Shown here: in pieces, positions 17,449-26,277 of the stretch | How the letters are laid out: the number at the start of each line of letters is the position of its first letter | Position numbering within the stretch: position 1 is the stretch's first letter | NCBI GenBank assembly: GCA_963707075.1 | Contig: CAVPOX010000002.1 | Location: forward strand, 186,001-250,000 | Reading direction: 5' to 3' | Origin: CAXMQZ01 sp963707075 | GTDB lineage: Bacteria; Acidobacteriota; Thermoanaerobaculia; Multivoradales; JAHEKO01 | Length of the DNA stretch: 64,000 nt | The notes under the pieces: generated by a model | The model's database searches: none | The model's input: only the letters and a program-made list of their open reading frames with translations | What the model was told of the DNA's origin: nothing | Position numbers and translations under genes: made by a program

Positions 17449-18780
17449 TCACTCGAGATCTCTGGCACAGCGAAAACCAGAGAATATCTGCCGCCGCATG
17501 GGATAGTCCCAGTTGCGAAAGGTGCCCCGCGCAACCGCGGGTCGCGTCGCCCACGAGCCGCCCCGCAACACCTTGTAGTCGCTGCCAAAGAAGATCTTCG
17601 AATACTCTTCGTAGGGGAATGCTGCGAAACCCGGGTACGGTCGAAAATCGGACGACGTCCACTCCCAGACATCACCCACCATCTGCTCAACACCGTAGGC
17701 ACTGGCCCCCTCAGGGTAAGCGCCCACAGGGGCCGGTTCGAAAGCGAGCTGATCCAGATTGGCGCGCCGGCCGTCGGGGAACTCATCGCCCCACGGGAAG
17801 GTCCGGGCTGCCTGAGCTTCTGCGTCCCACAGCGCAGCTTTCTCCCACTCGGCCTCAGATGGCAGGCGCTTTCCGGCCCAGCAAGCATAGGCCTCGGCTT
17901 CGAAATAGGAGACATGAATCACCGGCAGCTCCGGGCGCAGAGCGTGCTCGCGATCCATGTAGCGAACCTGCCAGGCCCGGCCTTCGCGTTTCCAGTTTCC
18001 CGGTGCCTCTGCACGGGTACGATTCACCCATTCACGCCCCGCCTCGGACCACCACTGACTCCGTCGATAGCCACCATCCTCGACGAACTCGAGATATTGG
18101 CCACAGCTGACCGGCGTCTTGTCGATCAGGAATCCCGGCAGGGAAACCGCGTGAGCCGACATCTCGTTGTCATAGGCGAAGCCCCTGCCGGATCGCCCCA
18201 TCTCGAACGTCCCGGCAGGAATCATCACCATCGAATCGAGCAGGGCGCGGCCAGAGGGCAGCGGACGGCTCATCGCAGGGAGATAGCTCGGCGAATCCAG
18301 CACCTGCAGCAGTTGCAGCATTGTCTCCTGGTGTTGTTCCTCATGCTCCGCCACCATTTCGAACACGAAACCTCCCTCGACCAGAGGGCCCTGGTGTCGG
18401 CCTGACGCGCAGTCCTCGAGCACCTGAAGGGCTCTCGTTCGGACTCGCCGCAAGTAACCCCAGAGTGTTCTCGCCACCGGTAGCGGCAGGTTCTTGCGAG
18501 TGGGTCTGGGGTTCAGAACGGCATCGAACATCGACGCGAATTCCGATTCCAGAGAGTTGTAGCCACCTACCTGCTGGCAGAGCCACTGCTCTTCGAAGTT
18601 GGCCAGATGCCCCAGATCCCAAACCATTGGGCTGAGAATCGGGATGTGCTGCCGTTTCAGGGTCTCCCAGTCGAGGCCGGCGATGAGGCTCAGGGTACGC
18701 CCTCTCACGTCTTCGAGACGACGGGCAATATGGGAGGGGTCGAGGCTATCGACCGGAAAAGAGGACAGGACAGGTGACAT
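17449..18780 (-). CDS. EgtB-like non-haem iron sulfoxide synthase (DinB-like + FGE-sulfatase domains)
   Basis: 443 residues, the EgtB length. The N-terminal DinB-like bundle has the three expected iron ligands: His58 in WDLGHLANFEEQWL and His146/His150 in EHEEQHQETML. The C-terminal formylglycine-generating-enzyme-like domain (about 190-443) has MIPAGTFEMGRSGRGFAYDN, KRLPSEAEWEKAA and VLRGGSWATRP and ends in FSGFRCARDLE. EgtB joins a thiol substrate to trimethylhistidine, but no EgtD-type histidine methyltransferase is nearby, so ergothioneine as the product is inferred only. SenA- or OvoA-like alternatives share the fold. It lies 15 bases after the AstE-like gene. Confidence 0.85.
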   Translation of the reverse strand: MSPVLSSFPVDSLDPSHIARRLEDVRGRTLSLIAGLDWETLKRQHIPILSPMVWDLGHLANFEEQWLCQQVGGYNSLESEFASMFDAVLNPRPTRKNLPLPVARTLWGYLRRVRTRALQVLEDCASGRHQGPLVEGGFVFEMVAEHEEQHQETMLQLLQVLDSPSYLPAMSRPLPSGRALLDSMVMIPAGTFEMGRSGRGFAYDNEMSAHAVSLPGFLIDKTPVSCGQYLEFVEDGGYRRSQWWSEAGREWVNRTRAEAPGNWKREGRAWQVRYMDREHALRPELPVIHVSYFEAEAYACWAGKRLPSEAEWEKAALWDAEAQAARTFPWGDEFPDGRRANLDQLAFEPAPVGAYPEGASAYGVEQMVGDVWEWTSSDFRPYPGFAAFPYEEYSKIFFGSDYKVLRGGSWATRPAVARGTFRNWDYPMRRQIFSGFRCARDLE

Positions 18781-18795
18781 AGTCGCGGGCTGGTC

Positions 18796-20031
18796 TCAGC
18801 TCTCGAGATCGGGCCGTCGCGCCATTGTGAGAAACCTTCCGTCCTTGCCTTCGCGGCGAAATCCCAGAAGGTGAAAAAGGTGCAATGGCGAGAATCGGGC
18901 CAGCCGCCGATCGACGAGGAAGGCGTCCCTGCGATCGGGATGCCTGGAGACACCGGGAAGCCAATGGAGAAAACGCTCCAACCGCCAGCCACGCAGCTTG
19001 GCCGAGACCGGGAGCCAGAACGGTCGGACCTGCCGGACGAGAAAGAAGCCGTCTTCACCCTGTTCCTGGTAGAGCGGCATGAGCAGCATGCCCGACTGGG
19101 GTGCCAAGACGGTTGTCGAGCCATTGCGCGCCAGAATCTGCCCCTCTTCGATGGTCTGGAAGCTCTCGAAACCCGGTTCCATCGTGAAGCCGTTGCCGGA
19201 CTCGATGTGGTAGCGATAGAGGATCTCCACGATCCCGACATCCGAAGCGGTCTGCTCAGAAAGCTCGCGCTTCGCTTGTGCAGCCCGAGCACGCCCGCCT
19301 TCGCGAAGCAATCCACAAGATCCGAGGGCGACCCACACGGCTGCTGCGGCTCGCTCCACCGAGCCCGGATCCTCGTGCTGTCCTGCCTCGAAACCCAGGA
19401 CTGTCACCCCCTGCGCCGTCAGGTAGGACGCCAGGGTACCCGCGAGCTCCTCTTCCAGACCAAGTACCAAGGGGACGGGAAAATCGAGGGCGATCTCCCG
19501 ATTCGGTAGTGTGTCGTCGAGGATGGCAAAGGCCGAGCCGGGACCCGATGTGGTGTGCAAGTCGAGAAGATAGACCCGCCCCGGGGCCTCGTCGATGATG
19601 CGTTGCAGCGTCGCATCCAACTCCAGTTGCTCGCGGTCTTCGGCCTCGACGTGTCGAGTCGACTTGAGCAGACGACTCAATCGCTCCGGATGCCAGGCCC
19701 GGTTGAGGTCGTGATCGATGAACCGGCTACCGACCGCCAACGCCCGTCGATTGCCGACCAACGCGATCAGCTCACCATTGAGGGTTTCAGCTCCGGGCCG
19801 CAGCGACTCCAGGATCGCCTGTAACGCCAGGACGCCGGCCGGCTCATTGCCGTGCAGACCTCCCAAGCAGATCAGGGTCGGTCCGGGGAGGTGACCGACT
19901 ACACGGCCGAGCTCTCGGGGAAGATCGGCGAGATCAGCCTGCCCGCGGCTCTGCGAGGAGTTCCCCTGCGCTCCTGTAGCCGTCCGCGAATCGCCTGTGG
20001 TCGGGCAAACTGGATCTAGAGTCGACACCAT
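18796..20031 (-). CDS. succinylglutamate desuccinylase/aspartoacylase (AstE/ASPA) family protein
   Basis: 411 residues, longer than classical AstE (about 320). It is an M14-like zinc hydrolase of N-acyl amino acids: CLGGLHGNEPAGVLALQ carries the H-x2-E zinc motif, VYLLDLHTTSGPGSAFAIL the third His, and a C-terminal beta domain begins near residue 265 (DVGIVEILYRYHIESGNGF). The last 60 residues (HWLPGVSRHPDRRDAFLVD onward) are an unassigned extension. It is first in the operon with the EgtB-like gene and aceK. The true substrate is unknown. Confidence 0.85.
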   Translation of the reverse strand: MVSTLDPVCPTTGDSRTATGAQGNSSQSRGQADLADLPRELGRVVGHLPGPTLICLGGLHGNEPAGVLALQAILESLRPGAETLNGELIALVGNRRALAVGSRFIDHDLNRAWHPERLSRLLKSTRHVEAEDREQLELDATLQRIIDEAPGRVYLLDLHTTSGPGSAFAILDDTLPNREIALDFPVPLVLGLEEELAGTLASYLTAQGVTVLGFEAGQHEDPGSVERAAAAVWVALGSCGLLREGGRARAAQAKRELSEQTASDVGIVEILYRYHIESGNGFTMEPGFESFQTIEEGQILARNGSTTVLAPQSGMLLMPLYQEQGEDGFFLVRQVRPFWLPVSAKLRGWRLERFLHWLPGVSRHPDRRDAFLVDRRLARFSPLHLFHLLGFRREGKDGRFLTMARRPDLES

Positions 20032-20183
20032 CCGATTTCTATGCGGTCATCCCGAATTCCACTATCCGGAATCAGCTGGACGATTATATTCGGAGTCGCT
20101 CCGGGGGCGAGCGGCCGACGGCGCGAATGCCGTCGAGTGACTTGAAAGGTGCCGAAACAATGGGCTAGCCTCGAACTTCAGAT
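20032..20183. promoter_or_regulatory. divergent intergenic region with a leader hairpin
   Basis: This 152-base gap separates the minus-strand AstE-like operon from the plus-strand class V gene, so promoters for both must lie here. A perfect 7-bp hairpin (CGACGGC, loop GCGAAT, GCCGTCG) sits at 20116-20135, about 50 bases before the plus-strand ATG. A TATATT hexamer at 20085-20090 is a possible plus-strand -10, but I see no convincing -35. Confidence 0.35.
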
Positions 20184-21614
20184 ATGGCAATTTCAGAAAC
20201 AAGCGAGTCCCTCGAGCAGGCCTACGAGCAGTTTCTGCACGACTATCCAGAGTACCGCGAAACGGCTTCGCTCGACGAGCTACGGCAGCGTGACTTTGCC
20301 CGCCTCGATCGACATGACCATGTCTACCTCGACTATACAGGGGGCGGCCTGTATGCCGAGAGCCAGGTGGTAGAGCATCTGAATCTGCTCAGGGAAAAGG
20401 TCCTCGGCAATCCGCACTCGAGCAACCCGACATCGAAGAGCGCCACCGAGGGGGTGGAACGTTGCCGCCGCAGAATCCTCGAGTTTTTCAATACCTCCGA
20501 AGAGGATTACGGGGTCATCTTCACCTCGAACGCCAGCCAGGCGCTGAAGCTGGTCGGCGAATCCTATCCTTTCGAGCGCAATGACCAGTTTCTGTTGACC
20601 TTCGACAACCACAACTCGGTCAACGGTATCCGTGAGTTCGATCGAGCCCACGGCGCCAGAACGACCTACATACCGGTGACTCCTCCCGATATGCGAGTCG
20701 ATCCGGGTCTGATCGAAGGCTACTTCGAGCTGGCCGATACTCATCGGCATAACCTCTTCGCCTTTCCGGCACAGTCCAACTTCTCGGGGGTCCAGCACCC
20801 GCTCGACTGGATCGAGCGAGCCCAGGCCAAGGGCTGGGATGTCCTTCTCGACGCCGCGGCCTACGTGCCCACCAATCAACTGGACCTGTCGCGACATCGG
20901 CCCGACTACATGGTGCTGTCGTTTTACAAGATGTTTGGCTACCCCACCGGCCTGGGGGCTCTGATCGCCCGTTGGCCGGCCCTCGCCAAACTGCATCGCC
21001 CGTGGTTCGCTGGCGGGACGATCGAAGTCGCATCGGTCCAGGCCGATCGCTACTATATGGCTGCCGGCTCGGCTGCCTTCGAGGATGGCACGCTCGACTA
21101 CGCCAATATTCCAGCCATCGAGGTCGGCCTGGCGTTCCTCGAGACGGTTGGACTCGCTACGATCAAGACTCGGGTCAGGTGCCTGGTTGGTTGGCTGATC
21201 ACCGAGCTGCTCGTGCTGCGGCATTCCAACGGCATGCCCTTGATCCAGATCTACGGTCCCCCGACCACCGAGAATCGCGGCGGCACGGTGACGCTGAATT
21301 TCTACGACCCAGAGGGCACAGTCATCGATCACGAGGTCATCGAGGAGGCGGCAAACACCAGGATGATCTCACTGCGTACCGGTTGCTTCTGCAATCCGGG
21401 AGCTGGGGAAATGGCGCTCGGCATCTCGAAGCAGGAGCTCGTCACCTGCTTCAGCGGTTCCGGCCGGGAAATGACCTACAACGACTTCCGTCTCTGTATC
21501 GATGGCAAGAGCACCGGAGCGGTGCGGGTTTCGACCGGTATCGTCAGCAATTTCAGCGACGTCCACCGGTTCCTCGAGTTTGCCCGTCAGTTCCTCGACT
21601 ACCCCGCCAGCTGA
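20184..21614 (+). CDS. class V aminotransferase-fold PLP enzyme (molybdenum-cofactor-sulfurase-like)
   Basis: 476 residues. The PLP lysine is in LSFYKMFGYPTGLGALIARW near residue 249, with LLDAAAYVPT giving the cofactor Asp. The C-terminal RTGCFCNPGAGEMALGI resembles the cysteine motif of MOCOS/HMCS proteins, and NPHSSNPTSKSATEGVERCR is also typical. MOCOS desulfurates cysteine and sulfurates the Mo cofactor of xanthine-oxidase-type enzymes. This protein has only the N-terminal PLP half and no MOSC domain, so it may be another cysteine-desulfurase-like or lyase enzyme. It is transcribed alone and its stop nearly abuts the convergent nuclease-fusion gene. Confidence 0.8.
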   Translation: MAISETSESLEQAYEQFLHDYPEYRETASLDELRQRDFARLDRHDHVYLDYTGGGLYAESQVVEHLNLLREKVLGNPHSSNPTSKSATEGVERCRRRILEFFNTSEEDYGVIFTSNASQALKLVGESYPFERNDQFLLTFDNHNSVNGIREFDRAHGARTTYIPVTPPDMRVDPGLIEGYFELADTHRHNLFAFPAQSNFSGVQHPLDWIERAQAKGWDVLLDAAAYVPTNQLDLSRHRPDYMVLSFYKMFGYPTGLGALIARWPALAKLHRPWFAGGTIEVASVQADRYYMAAGSAAFEDGTLDYANIPAIEVGLAFLETVGLATIKTRVRCLVGWLITELLVLRHSNGMPLIQIYGPPTTENRGGTVTLNFYDPEGTVIDHEVIEEAANTRMISLRTGCFCNPGAGEMALGISKQELVTCFSGSGREMTYNDFRLCIDGKSTGAVRVSTGIVSNFSDVHRFLEFARQFLDYPAS

Positions 21615-21620
21615 ACCGAT

Positions 21621-24503
21621 CTAGCGAGGACCTGCGAAGTCCAGCTCCAGCAGAATCGGGTCGTGGTCGCTCGCCCGACGCGAATGCGCAAAATCAGCGT
21701 TTCGGTGGACGATGTCGAGCCGGGAGCTGACCCGTTGCCGAAGACTCCGATTGATCAGAATGTGATCGAGCATCTGCGAATTACCCTGGAAGTTGAACGA
21801 GTAGCGATCCTCGACTGGCAGCCGCAGCGCCAGATTCTCGAGCCCCGCAGCACCGAGAATGCTGAGCGGGGTCCGAAACTCGTGTTCGTTCAGATCCCCC
21901 AGTACGATGACTCCGGTTCCCGGGTGCCTGGCCTCGATCTGACGCACGAAATCGGCCACCAGTCGGGCCTGCTGCGATCGTTGATCCTCGCTGCTGCGCC
22001 GCGGCGGCTGAATCTCTCCAAAAGTTGGGTCATCCGTCCGTTTCGATACCCAATGGTTGTTGATCAGCACGAGTCTTTGGTCACCGAATACGATCTCCCC
22101 AGCGACCGGCTTGCGACTGGGTGAGAATCCCCGCAGCAGATCGCCCGCGAAGGCTGGAGCCATCGTCATCAATCTGCCTGGACTCAGCGACAGGACTCCA
22201 TCCTCGCTCGGGTCCAGGACCTGGACCGCGTCTGTTGGCCCGGCCTGCCCTCGATCGACAAAGTCGACTCGGCGGGGGTTGAACAGAAATGCGACCCGAA
22301 TGTTGGATCCCGGCCGCCCTCCGTCCTGGTCGTTCTCGGGATCGACTACCCGACTCTCGTACACCGGGCCTCCAGCTACCTGCACAGCTTCAATCAACCG
22401 CCCCAGTGTCTGAGCGGCCGAAACCGTGGCGTCGTCGACGCTACCGCTATCGTCCTGTACCTCCTGCAGCGCAACCAGGTCTGGTGAGCCCAGCCCGTCG
22501 ACCAGTGTTGCCGCGACAGCCTGAAAGCGGCTCTCGCTATCCCGATAAGTCAGATTCAGGACGTTGAAGGTCGCCACGGTCAATCGCTGCTCGCCCGACC
22601 GCAAATCCGTGCGCTCTGGGTGCCAGCTCGTGGGCTGGAGATCAGGCAGCGGTGAAATGGTCTGTAGACCGTATCGCCCAAAGCGATAGTCGACGACGCC
22701 GGTCAGCTCTCCCAGGAACCTCGCCCCGACATCCATCGTCGGCGTGGCAGGCAAGTCACCTTCCCAGAGGGCCAGCCGCTCGGGATTGAGATCACCCGGC
22801 TGCAGGAGAATCCCGCCGGCTGACGTGCGCCCCATCGCCCGCACATCGCCATGACCGCCGTCGATGCTCGAGTCGCCATATTGATTGGTCGCACCGATCA
22901 CCCGGGCATCGGGGATCGTGACCCGCATTCCTTCCAGGCTCTCCCAGAAATCGAGACCGTCGAACTGCGGCTCGAAGTGCTGCAGGCCGTCGTCGTCGAC
23001 GACTTCGGTCGGAACACTTCGCCCTCCCCGGTCGATCCGAACCGGTGACGGCAAAGCGCGATCACGGCCAACCCGCTCGAGCCGCATGGCCTCGATCCAG
23101 GTCGTACTCAACTCTCCCGGTCGTTGCCCTTCGCGCACCAACCCGGCAATCTCGACTTCGTCACCAACGCGCAGGGCGACAGAGGCGCTGGAGTGCTTCA
23201 CCAGCACCCCCTCAGAGGTCAGCGGGTCATCGTCTCGATCGATAGCCTCCACCCAGAGCTCGAGCTCTTCTCCGGGTCGCACGAGAGTGACGACGCCACC
23301 GATTCCATAAACCCATCGCCCATCCAGAGGAGAACGATGCCCGGCGCCCTGGAGATCGGCGACGGTCAGCGGTCGTCGATCGATGGCAAAAGCGAGAAAC
23401 TGGGTCACCTGCAAGACGGGATTGAAGTTGTCGTCGGAAACCAGGATCACCGTCTGGCGTCCGTCGGCCAGGGTCGGTCCGAAGGTCATCCCTTCGAGAT
23501 TGTCGAGATAGGTGTCCAGCTCCCGCAGATCGAGCAGGAGCTCCTTGCGAACCGGAATCACTGAATCCAGGTCGATCCCGGACAGCGCCGGCCACCGACT
23601 TACATCAGTAGCGCCATCGATCCCGATCTCGAAAATCCAGATGACGTTGCCTGGTCCCATCGAGAAGGACCGTTCCATGGCCAGCAGGGTAGTCTCGTCG
23701 AGCGCGAGCAGATCCACCAAACCCGATACCTCCAGCCCATCAGGCAGCGTTGATGCATAGGCCACCGGTTCGGTGAGATACAGATACTCGCCCCTCATTG
23801 TTCCGGTTGCCGTGTCGAACTCGAGCAGACGAGAGGGACTGGGCGTCTCGAGTGCCGCCTGGGCCCCATCCTCCAACAAGGCGTTTTCGAGAGCGGTAAA
23901 GAGAGTCTGCCTGTCGGGGCTCAGCGTCAGGCTTTCGAACCCGAAGTTGTGACGCGGGCCCCGAGCACCCTCGGGGTCCGGCCGGTATCTGTCGGGTAGC
24001 TCGAGCTCCATCACGAAAGACCCGTCGAGCGAGAAGCGGCGAACGAACGGTGGAACACCGCTCCTGATCTGTCCCTCGGACGAAATAAACAGGGTGTCAT
24101 GATCGAACAGAGCGATCCCCTCGGGATCGACTGTCAGCTCGGGCATCGGCCCACCGGTCCGGTCCTGGATCAGGGTTTTTCCCAGGACTCTGACTCCGTC
24201 ACGAGCCAGCCGTCCTTCGCCGAGGTCGATCTCGAGGGTATAGAAGCGTGCTGGGGATCGGCCACTGGGGTCGTCACAGACGGCATAGTAGACACCGCGC
24301 TCCTCATCGTAGGTGATGCCCGAAAGGCCACCGACCACACTCCCTTCCACCTGCAACCCGCCGACTATCCTGGCCTCGCCCAGAAACTCGATCTGCGCGA
24401 CCGAGCTGCCGAACGCTGCTCCGGTCACCAACCAGCACAGTGAGCCAACCATCAACAGCAGAGCCGGAAGCTCGAGAAGAAGAGCCCGCCGTCTCACCGC
24501 CAC
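21621..24503 (-). CDS. secreted phytase-like esterase / endonuclease-exonuclease-phosphatase fusion
   Basis: 960 residues starting at GTG 24503, with a signal peptide (ALLLELPALLLMVGSLCWL). Residues about 40-390 resemble the 'esterase-like activity of phytase' beta-propeller (GGLSGITYDEERGVYYAVCD, then FGFESLTLSPDRQTLF). Residues about 400-630 are an OB-like region as in ExeM-type nucleases (VALRVGDEVEIAGLV). Residues about 640-955 are a complete EEP domain: LTVATFNVLNL, DLVALQEVQDD, VIVLGDLNEHEF and SDHDPILLEL. It probably degrades DNA or phosphoesters outside the cell. Its start overlaps folK's stop by ten bases. Confidence 0.85.
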   Translation of the reverse strand: MAVRRRALLLELPALLLMVGSLCWLVTGAAFGSSVAQIEFLGEARIVGGLQVEGSVVGGLSGITYDEERGVYYAVCDDPSGRSPARFYTLEIDLGEGRLARDGVRVLGKTLIQDRTGGPMPELTVDPEGIALFDHDTLFISSEGQIRSGVPPFVRRFSLDGSFVMELELPDRYRPDPEGARGPRHNFGFESLTLSPDRQTLFTALENALLEDGAQAALETPSPSRLLEFDTATGTMRGEYLYLTEPVAYASTLPDGLEVSGLVDLLALDETTLLAMERSFSMGPGNVIWIFEIGIDGATDVSRWPALSGIDLDSVIPVRKELLLDLRELDTYLDNLEGMTFGPTLADGRQTVILVSDDNFNPVLQVTQFLAFAIDRRPLTVADLQGAGHRSPLDGRWVYGIGGVVTLVRPGEELELWVEAIDRDDDPLTSEGVLVKHSSASVALRVGDEVEIAGLVREGQRPGELSTTWIEAMRLERVGRDRALPSPVRIDRGGRSVPTEVVDDDGLQHFEPQFDGLDFWESLEGMRVTIPDARVIGATNQYGDSSIDGGHGDVRAMGRTSAGGILLQPGDLNPERLALWEGDLPATPTMDVGARFLGELTGVVDYRFGRYGLQTISPLPDLQPTSWHPERTDLRSGEQRLTVATFNVLNLTYRDSESRFQAVAATLVDGLGSPDLVALQEVQDDSGSVDDATVSAAQTLGRLIEAVQVAGGPVYESRVVDPENDQDGGRPGSNIRVAFLFNPRRVDFVDRGQAGPTDAVQVLDPSEDGVLSLSPGRLMTMAPAFAGDLLRGFSPSRKPVAGEIVFGDQRLVLINNHWVSKRTDDPTFGEIQPPRRSSEDQRSQQARLVADFVRQIEARHPGTGVIVLGDLNEHEFRTPLSILGAAGLENLALRLPVEDRYSFNFQGNSQMLDHILINRSLRQRVSSRLDIVHRNADFAHSRRASDHDPILLELDFAGPR

Positions 24504-25012
24504 TCACCCTCCAGAGGCCAGAGAATCAGATCTGGCCGTGATCGAATAGCTCGATCATCGAGCTCCCCGGCAATCTCTCGCAGCCGCTGTCCAGTGACCG
24601 GATGGATGCGTTCGGGTGCCAGATCTGCCAACGGAATCGCCACGTGAGCACTGGTGAGGATCTCTGGATCGGGAATCTCGATTCCCACCTCCTTGTCTCG
24701 TACGATCCTCTGCCCGACAAGTGAGATATCCACGTCGATGGTCCTCGGCGCATTCCGGTCGGCGGTTCTGACTCTCCCGAGCCTGCGCTCTAACGGTCGC
24801 AAGACCTCGAATTTGAGCTCCCGAGGGGTCATGTCGGCATGGACCTCGATCGCCGCATTGAGAAAGAGGAAAGACTCCCCATCCCCCACCGGCGCTGTTT
24901 CGAACACCTGTGAGGCACCGACAACTCGCAGGCGGTCGGCCAGTAACCGGCATGCTGCTGGCAGATGATAGACCGGCTCGATGTTGGAGCCCAGTGACAA
25001 CAGGACGGACAC
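24494..25012 (-). CDS. folK: 2-amino-4-hydroxy-6-hydroxymethyldihydropteridine diphosphokinase
   Basis: 172 residues from GTG 25012. This start leaves 22 bases after folB; longer in-frame starts would run deep into folB. FolK transfers pyrophosphate from ATP to 6-hydroxymethyl-dihydropterin. Motifs are SVLLSLGSNIEP at the N-terminus, FETAPVGDGESFLFLNAAIE, the metal- and ATP-site RTIDVDISLVG and an HVAIPLADLAPERIHP segment near the end. It belongs to the operon SDR-folB-folK-nuclease fusion and overlaps the next gene. Confidence 0.92.
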   Translation of the reverse strand: MSVLLSLGSNIEPVYHLPAACRLLADRLRVVGASQVFETAPVGDGESFLFLNAAIEVHADMTPRELKFEVLRPLERRLGRVRTADRNAPRTIDVDISLVGQRIVRDKEVGIEIPDPEILTSAHVAIPLADLAPERIHPVTGQRLREIAGELDDRAIRSRPDLILWPLEGEWR

Positions 25013-25034
25013 CGTTGCTTGGCCCGGCAACAAC

Positions 25035-25403
25035 TCAATCGAAATCGGCACGACTGCGGACGATTTCAATGCCCACCGACTGGGCAAAGCGCAGGGCTCC
25101 CGGCTTCTCCACCCTGACGGTTGCTTCCTCGGCACCAAAGTCCATCACGGCGATGCGCGCGAGCTCCGCCGCCAGGGCTTCCACGAGGAAGTGTGATGAA
25201 GCCTCGATGTGTCGCACTACGGCTTTCGTGAGACTGCGATAGTTGAGCGAATCCTCGACGCGATCAGAACCCGCCGCAAGACGAGTGTCGAACTGCAACA
25301 CGAGGTTTACCAGGATGTCCTGTTTCTTTTCGCGCTCCCAATCGTTGATGCCGATAATGCCTCGCACCAGCAGGTCCCGGATGAAGATCTTGTCTCGAGC
25401 CAT
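25035..25403 (-). CDS. folB: dihydroneopterin aldolase
   Basis: 122 residues from ATG 25403, which has GAGG eight bases upstream; an in-frame GTG at 25418 is less likely. FolB cleaves 7,8-dihydroneopterin to 6-hydroxymethyl-dihydropterin plus glycolaldehyde. Family motifs are IFIRDLLVRGIIGINDWERE, the helix VEALAAELARI and the C-terminal VRVEKPGALRFAQSVGIEIV. It lies between the PTR1-like reductase and folK, giving consecutive folate steps. Confidence 0.93.
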   Translation of the reverse strand: MARDKIFIRDLLVRGIIGINDWEREKKQDILVNLVLQFDTRLAAGSDRVEDSLNYRSLTKAVVRHIEASSHFLVEALAAELARIAVMDFGAEEATVRVEKPGALRFAQSVGIEIVRSRADFD

Positions 25404-25436
25404 CGGTATCGTCCTCACTTTGCAAACTCGACCTTC

Positions 25437-26210
25437 TCACAGTTGACGGTGGCCAGCGCCCACCAGGTGCTCGCCCCCGTCGACACACAACGTCTCGCCG
25501 AAGATGAAATCGTTGGAAGCGAGAAACACTACGGCCTGGCCTACTTCGGCCGGCGAACCTGGTCGTCGAGCAGGGATCCTGTTCACCAGCGACTGAAACT
25601 CCTCATCCTGCTCCCCTTTTCCGGGAGGAGGAAGCACCGGTCCTGGTACCACTGCATTGACGCGAATCGCCGGGGCCAGTTCCCGGGCTGAGACCCGGGT
25701 CAGGTGCAGGAGTCCGGCCTTGCTGGCCCCATGATGAGCAAACCCTGGCCAGGCCAGGACACCACTCAAGTCGCCGATATTGACCACGACAGCCGGCACT
25801 TTGTCCTGCTCCCAGCAGGCACCCATGAGCGGGGCGGCGAAACGGAGACAGAGAAAGGGAGCACGAAGATTGACTGCCATCACCTGGTCCCAATCCGAAG
25901 CCGTGAGCTCACCCAGGGGCGCCTTTTCGAACGTCGCGGCACTGTTGACAAGGATATCGAGTCGGCCGTGCTGCTTGTCGACCGTCTCGAAGAGGGCTGC
26001 AACCTGCGCCTCTTCCCTGAGATCGGCACCAACACATATGGATTCGCTTCCTCGACTCCGCAGCTGCTCCACCTTCGCTTCGGCTGCCTGACGAGACCGT
26101 CCATAGTGGATGACTGTCACGCATCCGGCGTCCGCCAATGCGTCCGTGATGGCTCCCCCGAGACGGTGGCCGCCTCCAGTTACCAATGCAATTTTTCCCC
26201 GCAACTCCAT
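25437..26210 (-). CDS. SDR oxidoreductase of the pteridine-reductase (PTR1/FolM) type
   Basis: 257 residues from ATG 26210; ATGs at 26222 and 26225 or a start at 26249 are also in frame. The nucleotide motif is TGGGHRLG, the T-G-x3-R-x-G form that marks pteridine reductases. The residue 13 before the usual catalytic Tyr is Asp147 (NIGDLSG), as in PTR1 where Asp replaces the SDR serine. The Tyr itself is His160 (HGASK), with Lys164 kept. With folB and folK downstream, reduction of dihydrofolate or dihydrobiopterin-like compounds is likely. The His substitution makes activity uncertain. Confidence 0.82.
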   Translation of the reverse strand: MELRGKIALVTGGGHRLGGAITDALADAGCVTVIHYGRSRQAAEAKVEQLRSRGSESICVGADLREEAQVAALFETVDKQHGRLDILVNSAATFEKAPLGELTASDWDQVMAVNLRAPFLCLRFAAPLMGACWEQDKVPAVVVNIGDLSGVLAWPGFAHHGASKAGLLHLTRVSARELAPAIRVNAVVPGPVLPPPGKGEQDEEFQSLVNRIPARRPGSPAEVGQAVVFLASNDFIFGETLCVDGGEHLVGAGHRQL

Positions 26211-26277
26211 TTCACGACCCATCATCGGCACTCGCGCCTGTCCTGTCAATCACTGGCCTGCCGTTAGAATCCGGTCG

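Noticed and set aside
25013..25138. Longer folK start reaching into folB.
   Set aside because: The extra 42 residues are arginine-, serine- and proline-rich, lie wholly over or beside folB coding sequence and match nothing in HPPK.
26110..26277. N-terminal extension of the GT39-like protein to an upstream ATG.
   Set aside because: It would run antisense through the start of the SDR gene and lacks any membrane-protein character; the ATG at 26278 directly precedes the first helix.
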